From assembly GCF_014635245.1 (NCBI RefSeq), contig NZ_BMCP01000002.1, forward strand, positions 1,054,001-1,118,000: 64,000 bases of DNA. The letters are read 5' to 3'. Numbering within the stretch: position 1 is the stretch's first letter; every line of letters begins with the position of its first letter. This document shows, piece by piece, positions 45,288 to 55,112 of this stretch. Both the position numbers and the translations under genes were made by a program. The notes below the pieces were generated by a model that saw only the letters and a program-made list of their open reading frames with translations, had not been told where the DNA came from and did no database searches. Source of the stretch: Agaricicola taiwanensis. Lineage in GTDB: Bacteria > Pseudomonadota > Alphaproteobacteria > Rhizobiales > Methylopilaceae.

Positions 45288-45950
45288 ATGCCGATCACTC
45301 TTCTCGATGTCATCGTTATCGCGGTGATGCTTCTCTCCGCCCTGCTTGCCATGGTTCGCGGATTCACCCGGGAGGTTCTCTCGGTGGTGTCCTGGATCGC
45401 GGCGGCTGCCGCAACGCTCTATTTCTTTCCGATGCTGCAGCCGTGGATGCGCGAGCAGATCACCGTCGAGCCGCTCATCATCGCCGATGTCATTACCGGC
45501 GCTGTCATCTTCATCGGCACGCTGATTGTTGTATCGCTGGTGACGATCCGCATATCCGACCTCGTGCTCGATAGCCGGATCGGACCGCTCGACCGCAGCC
45601 TCGGCTTCCTCTATGGCGCGGGCCGCGGCTTCATCCTTGCGGTGATCGCATTCCTCTTCTTCGGCTGGCTCGTGCCTGAACGCTCGCAACCGGTGTGGGC
45701 GCAACAGGCACAATCACGCATGCTTCTGGAAAATACGGGCGAATCGATGCTCGCCCTGTTGCCGGAAGACCTTGAAGAGACCATCTTCACAACGATCAAG
45801 CGCAGCACCGGTGAAGGCGAGCAGCCTACCGTGGTGCCAGACGGTGAAACTCAGGGACCTTCCGGTGCCACGCAGCAGCCGGAACAGGAAACGTCGGGCT
45901 CTAATTCGGATTTGCAGCGTCTATTGACGCCAGGCGGCGCCAGCAACTGA
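45288..45950 (+). CDS. cvpA: CvpA-family membrane protein
   Basis: 220 residues from the ATG at 45288. Four hydrophobic helices (about 5-30, 33-50, 66-88, 105-127) in the CvpA pattern (MVRGFTREVLSVVSWIAA, DRSLGFLYGAGRGFILAVIAFLFF), then a long hydrophilic Gln/Glu/Pro/Ser tail (about 160-220). CvpA is needed for colicin V production in E. coli and is linked to envelope stress tolerance; molecular role unknown. It precedes purF by 27 bases as in most proteobacteria. Confidence 0.9.
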   Translation: MPITLLDVIVIAVMLLSALLAMVRGFTREVLSVVSWIAAAAATLYFFPMLQPWMREQITVEPLIIADVITGAVIFIGTLIVVSLVTIRISDLVLDSRIGPLDRSLGFLYGAGRGFILAVIAFLFFGWLVPERSQPVWAQQAQSRMLLENTGESMLALLPEDLEETIFTTIKRSTGEGEQPTVVPDGETQGPSGATQQPEQETSGSNSDLQRLLTPGGASN

Positions 45951-45977
45951 TCGGCGCCTCCGCGAAGGAGAGATAAC

Positions 45978-47465
45978 GTGACGCAGGACAACGCAGCCAA
46001 CGCCGCACATGATCTGTGGCGTGAGCTTGAAGCCGATCGTCTTCATGAAGAATGCGGCGTTTTCGGCATTTTCGGTCATCCCGATGCCGCCGCGCTGACA
46101 GCTCTGGGGCTTCATGCCCTGCAGCATCGCGGGCAGGAAGCCGCCGGTATCGTCACCTACGACGGCGGCCGCTTCCATGCCGAGAAGCGGCTGGGCCTTG
46201 TGGGCGACCACTTCTCGGACAGCCGCGTGATCGAGCGCCTGCCCGGCAAGGCAGCCATCGGACACAATCGCTACTCCACCACGGGCGAAACCATCCTGCG
46301 GAACGTGCAGCCGCTTTTCGCCGAACTGGAAAGCGGCGGCTTCGCGGTTGGCCACAACGGCAATCTGACCAATGCCCAGGTGCTGCGCCGCCAGCTCATC
46401 CAGGAAGGCGCCATCTGCCAGTCAACCACCGACACAGAAGTAATCCTTCATCTCGTCGCCCGTTCACGCCGTAATCGCTTTGTCGATCGTTTCGTTGACG
46501 CCGTGCGCCAGATCGAAGGCGCCTATGCTCTCGTTGCCCTCTCAACCAAGAAGCTGATCGGCGCCCGCGACCCTCTCGGCATCCGCCCGCTTGTGCTGGG
46601 TGAGCTCGATGGCCACTACATCCTCTGCTCGGAGACGGTCGCGCTCGACATCATGGGCGCCAAGTACATTCGCGACATCGAGAACGGCGAAGTCGTCATC
46701 ATCTCCGAGGATGGCATCGAATCGCTGAAGCCCTTCCCGCAGCAGCAGATGCGTCCCTGCATCTTCGAATTCATCTATTTTGCCCGGCCTGACTCCGTGG
46801 TGCAGGGCAAGAGCGTCTATGAAGTTCGCAAGAACATGGGCATCGAGCTTGCGCGCGAATCCGGTGTTGAGGCCGACGTCATCGTTCCCGTGCCCGATTC
46901 CGGTGTTCCGGCCGCCATTGGCTTCTCCCAGGAAAGCGGCATTCCCTTCGAACTCGGCATCATCCGCAATCACTATGTGGGCCGCACGTTCATTCAGCCA
47001 ACCCAGCGCATCCGGGAGCTGGGCGTTCGCCTGAAGCACTCGGCCAATCGCGCCCAGGTGGAAGGCAAGCGTATCGTCCTGATCGACGACAGTCTGGTGC
47101 GCGGCACCACCTCGGTGAAGATCGTGCGCATGATGCGCGACGCCGGCGCCAAGGAAGTTCACTTCCGCCTTGCCAGCCCGCCGATCACCCATTCCGACTA
47201 TTACGGCATCGACACGCCCGAGCGTGAAAAGCTTCTGGCGGCACAGATGGACCTGGAAGGCATGCGCCAATACATCGGCGCGGACAGCCTCGCCTTCCTG
47301 TCGGTGGATGGCACCTATCGCGCCATGGGTTATGACAGCCGCAATGCCAGCCAGCCGCAGTTCACCGACCACTGCTTCACCGGCGATTATCCGACGCCGC
47401 TCGCGGATCTGGATGCCGAAGGAAAGAACGTGAAAAAACGTTCGCTGCTGGCGGAAGCCGGCTGA
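45978..47465 (+). CDS. purF: Amidophosphoribosyltransferase
   Basis: First committed step of purine synthesis: PRPP plus glutamine to phosphoribosylamine. 495 residues, GTG start with a GGAGAG site. An N-terminal pro-region of 25 residues precedes the catalytic cysteine (C26 of ECGVFGIFG), which must be exposed by processing. Ntn glutaminase motifs HNRYSTTG and VGHNGNLTN follow; the PRT domain carries VLIDDSLVRGTTSVKIV. The propeptide suggests the iron-sulfur type also seen in Bacillus PurF. Confidence 0.96.
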   Translation: MTQDNAANAAHDLWRELEADRLHEECGVFGIFGHPDAAALTALGLHALQHRGQEAAGIVTYDGGRFHAEKRLGLVGDHFSDSRVIERLPGKAAIGHNRYSTTGETILRNVQPLFAELESGGFAVGHNGNLTNAQVLRRQLIQEGAICQSTTDTEVILHLVARSRRNRFVDRFVDAVRQIEGAYALVALSTKKLIGARDPLGIRPLVLGELDGHYILCSETVALDIMGAKYIRDIENGEVVIISEDGIESLKPFPQQQMRPCIFEFIYFARPDSVVQGKSVYEVRKNMGIELARESGVEADVIVPVPDSGVPAAIGFSQESGIPFELGIIRNHYVGRTFIQPTQRIRELGVRLKHSANRAQVEGKRIVLIDDSLVRGTTSVKIVRMMRDAGAKEVHFRLASPPITHSDYYGIDTPEREKLLAAQMDLEGMRQYIGADSLAFLSVDGTYRAMGYDSRNASQPQFTDHCFTGDYPTPLADLDAEGKNVKKRSLLAEAG

Positions 47466-47479
47466 GGTCCGAGCAGATC

Positions 47480-48226
47480 ATGGCAGAGCAACGGTTTCTT
47501 GACGGCCGCGTGGCCCTCGTCACGGGCGCCTCACGCGGGATCGGCTATGCCGTTGCGCTCGAAGCCGCCCGCGCCGGTGCCCATGTGATCGCCGTTGCAC
47601 GCACCGTTGGCGGCCTGGAAACCCTGGATGACGACATCAGGAAGCTGGGCGGATCCACCACCCTCGTTCCGCTCGATTTGAAGGACTATGCCGGCATAGA
47701 CCGCCTTGGTGCGGCAATCTTCGAGCGCTGGGGCCGGCTCGATGCGCTCGTGGGCAACGCCGGGCTGCTCGGACCGATCTCGCCGCTTGGCCACATCGAA
47801 CCCAAAAGCTTCGACGATGTCTTCGCGGTCAACGTCACGGCGAACTGGCGTCTCATCCGCTCCCTGGACCCGCTCTTCAAGCGTTCCGACGCCGCTCGGG
47901 CGGTGTTTGTCTCTTCCGGTGCATCATCCAGCTGCAAGGCCTATTGGGGGCTCTATGCGGCCTCCAAGGCCGCTCTGGAGGCGCTCGTCCGGTCCTATGC
48001 CGCCGAAACCCGCAACAGCGCGATACGCGCCAATCTCGTGAACCCCGGTGCGACCCGCACCAAGATGCGCGCTCAGGCGATGCCGGGCGAGGATCCCGCC
48101 ACGTTGCCCAATCCCGCGGATATCGCCCCGGGCATCGTTCGCCTGCTGGATCCGCAGTTCAACGAGACGGGACGGCTGTACGATGCGCCGCGGCAGCGAG
48201 TTCTGGATTTCCAGCCTCCCGCCTGA
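47480..48226 (+). CDS. SDR-family oxidoreductase
   Basis: 248 residues. Classical short-chain dehydrogenase: cofactor motif VTGASRGIGYAVALE (14-28), VGNAGLLGPISPL (NAG), catalytic Ser in VFVSSGASSSCKAYWGLYAASKAALEALV where the YxxxK pair (YAASK) follows. Substrate unknown. It begins 14 bases after purF, a pairing that recurs in alphaproteobacteria, and probably shares its transcript. It is distinct from FabG in this window: different active-site surroundings and no fab neighbours. An EcfG promoter for the next gene starts eight bases after its stop. Confidence 0.87.
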   Translation: MAEQRFLDGRVALVTGASRGIGYAVALEAARAGAHVIAVARTVGGLETLDDDIRKLGGSTTLVPLDLKDYAGIDRLGAAIFERWGRLDALVGNAGLLGPISPLGHIEPKSFDDVFAVNVTANWRLIRSLDPLFKRSDAARAVFVSSGASSSCKAYWGLYAASKAALEALVRSYAAETRNSAIRANLVNPGATRTKMRAQAMPGEDPATLPNPADIAPGIVRLLDPQFNETGRLYDAPRQRVLDFQPPA

Positions 48227-48233
48227 CGCAATC

Positions 48234-48258
48234 GGAACCATCGATTTCGAAAATCGTT
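48234..48258 (+). promoter_or_regulatory. EcfG-type promoter upstream of csbD
   Basis: GGAAC (48234-48238), 16-base spacer, CGTT (48255-48258), with the preferred GGAACC. It lies between the SDR stop and csbD, about 47 bases before the csbD ATG. csbD belongs to a known stress family, which supports the call. Confidence 0.72.
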
Positions 48259-48305
48259 GTCTCTGCAAGGCTGTCTCGGATGGCCAAAGAGAGAGGATTT
48301 GAAGG

Positions 48306-48494
48306 ATGGGAAGCGCATCAGACAAAATGAAAGGCGCCGCTAACGACGCGATGGGCAATGCCAAGCAGGGCGTTGGCAAGGCTGTCGGAAACGACAGGCT
48401 TCGCGCCCAAGGCAAGGCCCAGGAGGTCAAGGGCGAAAGCCAGAAGGCCATGGGCCGCGCCAAAGACGCCATCAAGGACGCGACCAATCTCTGA
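48306..48494 (+). CDS. CsbD-like stress protein
   Basis: 62 residues, highly hydrophilic, rich in Lys/Ala/Gly/Asp with no Trp or Cys: the usual CsbD make-up ([25 protein letters not shown]-like [18 protein letters not shown] in segments). CsbD is a sigma-B-controlled stress protein in Bacillus and a common general-stress gene in alphaproteobacteria; its molecular action is unknown. It has its own EcfG promoter, a ribosome binding site AGAGGA and its own terminator, so it is a single-gene stress unit. Confidence 0.9.
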   Translation: MGSASDKMKGAANDAMGNAKQGVGKAVGNDRLRAQGKAQEVKGESQKAMGRAKDAIKDATNL

Positions 48495-48514
48495 TTGGCG
48501 GCGCGTTCTGGAAA

Positions 48515-48538
48515 AGCCGGCCTCGGGCCGGCTTTTTT
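48515..48538 (+). terminator. Rho-independent terminator after csbD
   Basis: AGCCGGCC-TCG-GGCCGGCT followed by TTTTT, with flanking A residues on the left, so it can also act for the convergent TauE gene on the minus strand. Confidence 0.88.
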
Positions 48539-48545
48539 CTTGGCG

Positions 48546-49346
48546 CTACATCCACAGTCCCGAGACAGCCTGGCGCAGGGGGTTCTGTGGGTCGGCCAAA
48601 AGCCTCAGCGCCATGAGACAGGCGATCACGACAAGGAGTGGGCGGATGATCCGGGCGCCGAAGCGGACCGCCAGCAGCGAGCCAAGCTGCGCGCCGATCA
48701 ACGAACCCAGGGCCATCAGCAGACCAACCTGCCAGACGATCAGGCCCGAAGAGGCAAACAGAGCGAGGCCGCCGAGGTTGCTCACGGCGTTTGCGAGCTT
48801 GGTGTGGGCCGTCGCCCGCAGCACGCCGTAGCCGAGCAAGGCGACGAAACCGATCATATAGAAGGAACCGGCGCCCGGGCCGAACAGGCCGTCATAGAAG
48901 GCGACGACAGGAACGAAGAGGCCGATGAAGACGGTCTTCGGGATTCGTTGAACGGCATCCTCATTGGTCATGCGCGGCGCAGTGGCGAAGTAGATCGCGA
49001 TGCCGATCAACAGCAGCGGAATAATTGCGGCCAGGACATCGGGCGAGATGCGACTGACGCAAAGCGCTCCCGCTATGGCCGCCAGCGCGGCAACGGGCGC
49101 GATGAAGAGGGCCTGCCGCCAATCGATCAGGCCGCGGCGCGCGAAGGCATAGGTCGAGGAGCAGGTACCGGCCGCTCCCAACAGCTTGTTTGTGGCAATG
49201 GCCGCCGCGGGATCGAGGCCCGCTAGCATAAGAGAAGGCACGGTCATGAGCCCGCCGCCGCCGGCAATGGCGTCGAAACAGGCCGCGACTACGGCCACGC
49301 AGAAGAGCAGCGCCAGAATCTCCAGATCGATCGCGCTTGATATCAT
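48546..49346 (-). CDS. TauE/SafE-family (TSUP) membrane exporter/permease
   Basis: 266 residues from the ATG at 49346; longer frames run antisense-free but out of frame through der and are not needed. About eight hydrophobic helices with the duplicated TauE pattern: CFDAIAGGGGLMTVPSLML in the first half and FYDGLFGPGAGSFYMIGFVALLGY in the second, followed by KLANAVSNLGGLALF. TSUP proteins move sulfite, sulfonates or other organic anions; substrate not predictable. It lies 23 bases after der, with a poor ribosome binding site, and converges on csbD. Confidence 0.88.
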   Translation of the reverse strand: MISSAIDLEILALLFCVAVVAACFDAIAGGGGLMTVPSLMLAGLDPAAAIATNKLLGAAGTCSSTYAFARRGLIDWRQALFIAPVAALAAIAGALCVSRISPDVLAAIIPLLLIGIAIYFATAPRMTNEDAVQRIPKTVFIGLFVPVVAFYDGLFGPGAGSFYMIGFVALLGYGVLRATAHTKLANAVSNLGGLALFASSGLIVWQVGLLMALGSLIGAQLGSLLAVRFGARIIRPLLVVIACLMALRLLADPQNPLRQAVSGLWM

Positions 49347-49369
49347 GGGGGGAGCACTCGAGGAGGCAG

Positions 49370-50734
49370 CTATCTGCCGCGATCGTAAGGATTTTCCGGT
49401 TCGCGCAAGGTCATGCGAATGGGAGTCCCGGGCATGTCGAAGGTCTCGCGCAGACTGTTGACGAGATAACGGACATAGGAATCCGGCAGCGCGTCCGTAC
49501 GCGTCCCGAAGAGAATGAAATGCGGGGGACGGGTTTTTGCCTGCGTGACATAGCGCAGCTTGATGCGCCGTCCGGACACGGCCGGAGGTGGATGGGCTTC
49601 CATCACATTCCGGAACCACCGGTTGAGCGCCGCGGTTGACACTCGTTTGTTCCAGTTCTTCTCGGCGGCGAAAATCGCGTCCATCAGCCGGTCGACGCCT
49701 TCGCCGGTCATCCCCGAAACGGCGATCAGAGGCGCGCCCTTGATCTGCGGCAGCAGACGGTCGGCCATCTCTCTGTGCCTGGAGATGGCTCCGGCACGAT
49801 CTTCCACCAGGTCCCATTTGGAGAGGGCGAAAACCACCGCCCTGCCCTCGCGCGCGCAAAGATCGGCGATGTGGAGATCCTGCTTCTCGAAGGCGATGGT
49901 GGCGTCAAACAGCAGGACAACGATCTCGGCGAACTTCACCGCGCGGATGCCGTCGGAAACCGACAGCTTTTCCAACGCCTCGTGGATGCGCGCCTTGCGG
50001 CGCATGCCCGCGGTGTCGAAGAGCTTGATCGGCCGGCCCCGCCATTCCCATTCCACGGAAATGGAATCACGGGTGATGCCGGCTTCCGGGCCCGTCAGCA
50101 GCCGATCCTCGCCTAGGAGATAATTGATAAGTGTCGATTTTCCCGCGTTTGGGCGCCCAACGATGGCGACACGCAAGGGGCCGGGGGGACGCTCGTCCCC
50201 GACGAGTTCCTCATCGGGCTCAGCATCATTCTCCGCCGCCGCATCGACGATCGGCGCGAGCAAAGTGTGCAGGTCCGCGAGCCCTTCACCGTGTTCGGCG
50301 GAAAACGGCAGGGGATCTCCGAGCCCCAAGCGAAAAGCGTCGTAGGAACCGGCGATGGCCTCGCGACTTTCAGCCTTGTTGGCGAGCAGGATCACGGGTT
50401 TGCCGGATCGGCGCACGAGATCGGCGAACCGCTCATCGTCCGGCGTCACACCCACGCGAGCATCGGTCACGAACAGGACGGCATCGGCCTGGGCGATCGC
50501 TGTTTCGGTCTGTTGCCGCATGCGCTCGGTCAGCGATCCCTTGGCGCCGTCTTCGAGGCCCGCGGTGTCCACGATGGTGAAGGACAGGTCTCCCAGGCGG
50601 GCCTCGCCCTCTCGGCGGTCACGCGTCACGCCAGGCCGGTCATCCACCAGAGCGAGGCGCTTGCCGACAAGTCGATTGAACAGCGTCGACTTGCCCACAT
50701 TGGGACGTCCGACGATCGCAATGGTCGCCGGCAT
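49370..50734 (-). CDS. der: GTPase Der (EngA)
   Basis: 454 residues. Tandem GTPase needed for 50S subunit maturation. G domain 1: [16 protein letters not shown] (8-23), [13 protein letters not shown] domain 2: [16 protein letters not shown] (about 192-207), [13 protein letters not shown]-terminal KH-like domain ends [18 protein letters not shown]. An acidic linker (Asp/Glu rich) lies between the two G domains. It starts two bases after the TPR gene stop. Era, the 30S counterpart, is encoded at 9568. Confidence 0.97.
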   Translation of the reverse strand: MPATIAIVGRPNVGKSTLFNRLVGKRLALVDDRPGVTRDRREGEARLGDLSFTIVDTAGLEDGAKGSLTERMRQQTETAIAQADAVLFVTDARVGVTPDDERFADLVRRSGKPVILLANKAESREAIAGSYDAFRLGLGDPLPFSAEHGEGLADLHTLLAPIVDAAAENDAEPDEELVGDERPPGPLRVAIVGRPNAGKSTLINYLLGEDRLLTGPEAGITRDSISVEWEWRGRPIKLFDTAGMRRKARIHEALEKLSVSDGIRAVKFAEIVVLLFDATIAFEKQDLHIADLCAREGRAVVFALSKWDLVEDRAGAISRHREMADRLLPQIKGAPLIAVSGMTGEGVDRLMDAIFAAEKNWNKRVSTAALNRWFRNVMEAHPPPAVSGRRIKLRYVTQAKTRPPHFILFGTRTDALPDSYVRYLVNSLRETFDMPGTPIRMTLREPENPYDRGR

Positions 50735-50736
50735 GA

Positions 50737-51399
50737 TCAGTCCGCCGCGGTGGATGAGCGACCCGCGAGAAGCCCTGAGGCGATCTGCAACCGTGAGCGC
50801 ACGCCCGGTGGCAGTTCGGTATCTTCCTCGGCAAGATCAAGCCAGCGCTTGGCCGCAGCATCGTCCTCGGCGCTCATGGCAGAGAAAACCAAGGCCTCGC
50901 GCGCCTGATGCCGCCAAGGATTGCCCGGCTCCGCCAGCGGCTCCAGGCGCTGCCGCACCGCTTCGATGTTTCCCTGGTCAAGCTCGAGCAGGCCGGCCCG
51001 CAGCGTGGCAAGATCACGCAATGTCTTCGAGAGGCCGGTGTCGTTGGCAAGCGCGGTGAAAGCGGCGATGCCCTGTCCTGCATCCTGCGCCGCCTGTTCG
51101 GAGGCCGCCCGGAAGCGCGCAAGCGTGGCATAGCCCTGCGGCGCATCGGCGCCCATGGCCTGAAAGGCGGCAAGCGCCTCGGCGGCCTTGCCGTCCTCGG
51201 CAAGAGCGAGCGCGGCGGCGAAGCGATCGCCGCTTTCGGCAGACTGCTTTGCCTCATACCATTCCCAGGTCCGGTAGCCGCCCACTCCAACGACGATGAG
51301 CACCGCGACGGCGATCACATAGGGAGCGAACTTCTTCCAGGCTTGGGCGGCGCGCTCGCGCCTGAGATCGTCGGCGACCTCATCGAAAATATCGGACAT
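50737..51399 (-). CDS. TPR-repeat membrane-anchored protein (YfgM-like)
   Basis: 220 residues. [23 protein letters not shown] at the cytoplasmic N-terminus, one membrane helix (about 26-44), then a periplasmic domain of TPR-like helical repeats. The arrangement matches YfgM, which in E. coli associates with the SecYEG translocon and chaperones. In E. coli bamB lies between yfgM and der; here the gene abuts der directly, as is common in Rhizobiales. Function inferred from architecture and context. Confidence 0.82.
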   Translation of the reverse strand: MSDIFDEVADDLRRERAAQAWKKFAPYVIAVAVLIVVGVGGYRTWEWYEAKQSAESGDRFAAALALAEDGKAAEALAAFQAMGADAPQGYATLARFRAASEQAAQDAGQGIAAFTALANDTGLSKTLRDLATLRAGLLELDQGNIEAVRQRLEPLAEPGNPWRHQAREALVFSAMSAEDDAAAKRWLDLAEEDTELPPGVRSRLQIASGLLAGRSSTAAD

Positions 51400-51548
51400 C
51401 AGCGCCTTCCGAACGCGGGAGCATATGCATGGTGCGGATCCTCCGGCGGCGAACCGGCCTCTAGGGCATCTCGGAAGGCGCCGTCAAATCGCGGCGGACC
51501 ATACAGAGAGACGCGAGCCGACGCAAACGCGGGATGTTCTTCCCCGCG

Positions 51549-52382
51549 CTATTCCGCAGCCTTTGGCGTCTTCAGTTCGTAGATGTGTTCCTGGCCGGGG
51601 AAGGATCGAGCTCTGACGTCCGCTGCATAGCTCGACAAGGCCGAGCGGATATGGTCACGAAGTGCGCCATAGCGCTTCACGAATTTGGGTGTCCGATCGG
51701 AAAGCCCTAACATATCCTCCATTACCAGGATCTGGCCGTCACAGGCGGCGGATGCGCCGATGCCGATCGTGGGCACTTCGATCTGTTTGGTGATCTTCGC
51801 CGCCAGCGGTTCGGCCAGCGCTTCCAGCACCACCGCGAAGGCGCCCGCATCCGCCACCGCCTTGGCGTCGGCTTCGATGGCGGCCCATTCGTTGATATCC
51901 CGCCCCTGCGACTTGAAGCCCCCGAGCGCGAGCACCGACTGCGGCGTAAGGCCCACATGAGCCATGACCGGAACACCGCGCTCGACAAGGAAGCGGATGG
52001 TGTCCGCCATGCGGCGCCCGCCTTCCAGCTTGACGGCGCCCGCTCCGGTTTCCTTGAGGATGCGCGCGGCGCTGCGGAATGCCTCCTGCGGGCTCGCCTC
52101 ATAGGAGCCGAAGGGCATGTCGACAATAACGAGAGCGCGCGATGAGCCGCGCATGACGGCCTGGCCCTGAAGGATCATCATCTCCAGTGTCACCGGAATG
52201 GTGGTCTCAAGCCCGTGCATGACCATGCCGAGGCTGTCGCCCACCAGCAGGAAATCAACGATTTCATCCGCGATGGCAGCGGTGTGGTGATGATAGGCCG
52301 TCAGGGAAACGATGGGGTCGCCGCCCTTGCGGGCGCGAATGTCGGCGGCGGTCACGCGGCGGATGGGCTTCTGAGCGGACAT
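51549..52382 (-). CDS. panB: 3-methyl-2-oxobutanoate hydroxymethyltransferase
   Basis: 277 residues. First step of pantothenate (CoA precursor) synthesis: adds a hydroxymethyl group from methylene-tetrahydrofolate to 2-oxoisovalerate. Motifs: [14 protein letters not shown] (metal/substrate), [36 protein letters not shown] and [11 protein letters not shown] 149-base gap separates it from the TPR gene. panC is not adjacent in the window. Confidence 0.96.
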   Translation of the reverse strand: MSAQKPIRRVTAADIRARKGGDPIVSLTAYHHHTAAIADEIVDFLLVGDSLGMVMHGLETTIPVTLEMMILQGQAVMRGSSRALVIVDMPFGSYEASPQEAFRSAARILKETGAGAVKLEGGRRMADTIRFLVERGVPVMAHVGLTPQSVLALGGFKSQGRDINEWAAIEADAKAVADAGAFAVVLEALAEPLAAKITKQIEVPTIGIGASAACDGQILVMEDMLGLSDRTPKFVKRYGALRDHIRSALSSYAADVRARSFPGQEHIYELKTPKAAE

Positions 52383-52403
52383 ATCAACCTCCCGAAGGCT
52401 GGG

Positions 52404-52967
52404 TCAGCCGGGGAAGACCGGCACCCCGATGTAGTTAGGGTGTATATAAAGGCCGAAGAGCAGAAACGCGATGGTTCCGATGACGATAGCCAGAACATCG
52501 TTGGCCGGACGGCCCGGTCCGGGCAGCGGCGCTCCCCTCCTTTTCACCGCGATGCGGTCGATTACGCCGTAGACCAGGAATGAGCCAAAGAGCAGCAGCG
52601 AGGCGAGGTCGCCGTTGACGATCAGATGGGTCAAGGCCCACAGCTTCACGCCCGCGAGCATGGGATGCTTGGCCTTCTCCTTGATCTTGCCGGTCGGCAC
52701 ATAGGCCGCGGCCACCAGAACGAAGGCGATCCAGACGAGCGGCAGCGCGAGATGCCGCGCCCAGACCGGCGAGGGCCACAGCTCGATATAGGGCGCTTGG
52801 CCAAACCCGATGATGATGAGCACGAGCCCCGCCAGCGTGACGAGGGAATAGACGCCTTTGTAGGCGCCCTCCCCGAGCGCACCGATGGCCTCTGCGCGCG
52901 GTCTGCGCAGGATGGTCAGGACATGAGGTGTGAAGAACAATGCGAGGCCAGCGACAAGCAGCAGCAT
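52404..52967 (-). CDS. NnrU-family membrane protein
   Basis: 187 residues with five to six hydrophobic helices and the NnrU core KHPMLAGVKLWALTHLIVNGDLASLLLFG, whose histidines and Asn are conserved. NnrU was named from the nitric/nitrite reductase cluster of Rhodobacter, but the family is broader and includes carotenoid isomerase relatives; no denitrification gene is near here. The ribosome binding site AGGTGA is buried in a hairpin (52973-52998). panB follows after 21 bases. Confidence 0.87.
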   Translation of the reverse strand: MLLLVAGLALFFTPHVLTILRRPRAEAIGALGEGAYKGVYSLVTLAGLVLIIIGFGQAPYIELWPSPVWARHLALPLVWIAFVLVAAAYVPTGKIKEKAKHPMLAGVKLWALTHLIVNGDLASLLLFGSFLVYGVIDRIAVKRRGAPLPGPGRPANDVLAIVIGTIAFLLFGLYIHPNYIGVPVFPG

Positions 52968-52972
52968 AAGAT

Positions 52973-52998
52973 CACCTGGAATGATTCCAATCCAGGTG
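52973..52998 (-). promoter_or_regulatory. Hairpin that sequesters the nnrU ribosome binding site
   Basis: CACCTGGA (52973-52980) is complementary to TCCAGGTG (52991-52998), with an inner self-complementary TGGAAT/ATTCCA. On the minus strand the 3' arm CCAGGTG plus the next bases form the AGGTGAT ribosome binding site five bases before the nnrU ATG. A folded leader would hide it, suggesting translational control, for example by temperature or a ligand (inference). Confidence 0.4.
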
Positions 52999-53049
52999 AG
53001 GCTATCGCCTTCATCCGTTGTTGTCGCTTGCCGGTCTTCGGAAAGGCCT

Positions 53050-55101
53050 TTATGCCGCTGCCAGACCGCGCTTCACCAGCAGTGCCGCAGGATCGGGCGC
53101 GCGCCCGCGGAAGCGGCTGTAGGCTTCAGCCGGCTCACGGCTGTTGCCGGCGGCATAGACGAAACGCAGGAGCCGGTCCGCTGTCGCGGGATCGAAGATG
53201 TCCCCCGCTTCCTTGAAAGCACGGAAGCCATCGGCATCGAGCACCTCGGACCACAGATAGCTGTAGTAGGCCGAGGAATAGCCGTCACCGGAGAAGACAT
53301 GGGTGAAATGGGTGGGCCGGTGCCGCAGGACGATGGCCTCCGGCATTCCGATCCGAGCGAGTGTGGCGCGCTCGAAGGCATCGATGTCGATCGCTTCAGG
53401 CCTTTCCGCCATGTGGAGATCGAGGTCCACCAGCGCGCAGGCCGTATATTCAACGGTCGCGAAACCCTGGTTGAAGGTGCGGCCTGCCAGGAGGCGCTTC
53501 AGCAGGTCCGCCGGCATAGGCTCGCCCGTCCCATGATGGACGGCAAAGCGCGACAGGATCTCCGGCTGCTCCAGCCAATGCTCGTAGAGCTGCGACGGGA
53601 ACTCCACGAAATCGCGGCTGACGGCCGTGCCTGAGATCATGGGATAGGTCACGTCGGACAAGAGCCCGTGCAGCGCATGGCCGAACTCGTGAAACAGCGT
53701 ATGCGCGTCATCGAAGCTCAGGAGCGCCGGCTTGCCCTTGGAGAAGTTCATCACGTTGACGATGATGGGATGAACCGGGCCGTCCAGCCTTTCCTGGGTG
53801 CGGTAGGAGCTCATCCAGGCGCCGCTGCGCTTGGAGGGTCGGGCGAAATAATCGCCGAGGAACAGACCCCGGTGCCGCCCCTCGGCATCCCTCACCTCCC
53901 AGACCCGCACATCGGGGTGGTAGACCGACAGATCCTCGCGAGACGCGAACGTCAGACCGAAGAGCCGGTTCGCGGTATAGAAGGCCGCCTCGATCATTTT
54001 CTCGAGCTGGAAGAACGGCTTGATCGTGCTCTCATCGAGATCGAACTCACGCGTGCGCCGCTTTTCAGTGAAGTAGCGCCAGTCCCAGGCAGCGATCGGC
54101 TCGTTGCTGCCCTCTTCCTGCGCCATTGCCTGCAGGGCCTGCTGTTCGCTCAGGGCCATTTCGCGGGCGGACTTCCAGACGTCCTGAAGCAGTCGAAGAG
54201 CTGCTTCCGGCGTGCCGGCCATGGTGTCGTCGAGCCGGAACTGCGCGAAATTTTTGTAGCCGAGCAGGCGAGCCTTCTCGTCACGCAGCGCGATGGTTTC
54301 CGCGATGATGGCGCGATTGTCGGTATCTCCCTCGTGTCCACGGGCGATCCAGGCCTTGAAGGCTTTCTCCCTGAGATCGCGGCGGCTTGAGAACTGCAGG
54401 AAACTCTCGATGCTGGAACGCGCCAGGGTGATGACATGCCTGCCGGCGAGGCCCCGTTCTTCCGCCACCGCTCGTGCCGCGTCGCGGAGGAAGTCGGGCA
54501 GGCCGGCAAGATCTTCTTCGCCCTCCAGCACCAGCATGTAGTTTTTTTCGTCGGCAAGGACGTTCTGAGCGAACTGGGTACCCAGGGCGGCGAGGCGCTC
54601 GGAAATGGCGGCCAGGCGGTCCTTTGCCTCTTGCGGCAGGCTACCGCCGGCGCGCTTGAAAACAGTGAGATAGCGGGAAAGCACCCTCTCCTGCTCCGCT
54701 GTCAGGCCAAGCCCATCCTTGATGCGGTTCAGTTCCGCGATACGCCGGTAGAGCGCCTCATTCAGGAACATCCAGCTGTAGTGGCGCGAAAGGACGGGCG
54801 CCATGTCACGCTCCACCGCCTCGATGGCCTCGTTGGTATGAGCGCCGGAGAGATTGAAGAAGACGGCGCTGATGCGGGCGAGCTCTTTGCCGCTGCGCTC
54901 CAGTGCATCGATGGTATTGGCGAAGGTGGGTTCCGCGGCATCGGCAATGATGGCTTCCACCTCCGCGCGATGCTGCGCCAGAGCATGGTCGAACGCTGGC
55001 CGGAAATGGGCGGGCTGAATGGCTGCGAAGGGAGGAAGGTCGAGAGGCCCCTCCCAGTCTCCCAGGAGAGGGTTTGCATCAACAGGCGCCAGCTCAACCA
55101 T
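53050..55101 (-). CDS. M3-family oligopeptidase
   Basis: 683 residues. Thimet-like zinc peptidase of the M3A group (oligopeptidase A / dipeptidyl carboxypeptidase), which degrades short peptides in the cytoplasm; there is no signal peptide. The zinc site HEFGHALHG has H471, E472 and H475, and the third ligand Glu follows about 25 residues later in a region with SRDFVEFPSQLYE. The C-terminal YSYLWSEVLDADGF is also conserved. It begins 11 bases after gatB and may share its transcript. Confidence 0.94.
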   Translation of the reverse strand: MVELAPVDANPLLGDWEGPLDLPPFAAIQPAHFRPAFDHALAQHRAEVEAIIADAAEPTFANTIDALERSGKELARISAVFFNLSGAHTNEAIEAVERDMAPVLSRHYSWMFLNEALYRRIAELNRIKDGLGLTAEQERVLSRYLTVFKRAGGSLPQEAKDRLAAISERLAALGTQFAQNVLADEKNYMLVLEGEEDLAGLPDFLRDAARAVAEERGLAGRHVITLARSSIESFLQFSSRRDLREKAFKAWIARGHEGDTDNRAIIAETIALRDEKARLLGYKNFAQFRLDDTMAGTPEAALRLLQDVWKSAREMALSEQQALQAMAQEEGSNEPIAAWDWRYFTEKRRTREFDLDESTIKPFFQLEKMIEAAFYTANRLFGLTFASREDLSVYHPDVRVWEVRDAEGRHRGLFLGDYFARPSKRSGAWMSSYRTQERLDGPVHPIIVNVMNFSKGKPALLSFDDAHTLFHEFGHALHGLLSDVTYPMISGTAVSRDFVEFPSQLYEHWLEQPEILSRFAVHHGTGEPMPADLLKRLLAGRTFNQGFATVEYTACALVDLDLHMAERPEAIDIDAFERATLARIGMPEAIVLRHRPTHFTHVFSGDGYSSAYYSYLWSEVLDADGFRAFKEAGDIFDPATADRLLRFVYAAGNSREPAEAYSRFRGRAPDPAALLVKRGLAAA

Positions 55102-55112
55102 GCAGATGCATC

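Noticed and set aside
47480..48226. SDR after purF as a second FabG of fatty acid synthesis
   Set aside because: It is an SDR but lacks fab neighbours and differs around the active site; a true fabG lies in the fab block at 35111-35851.
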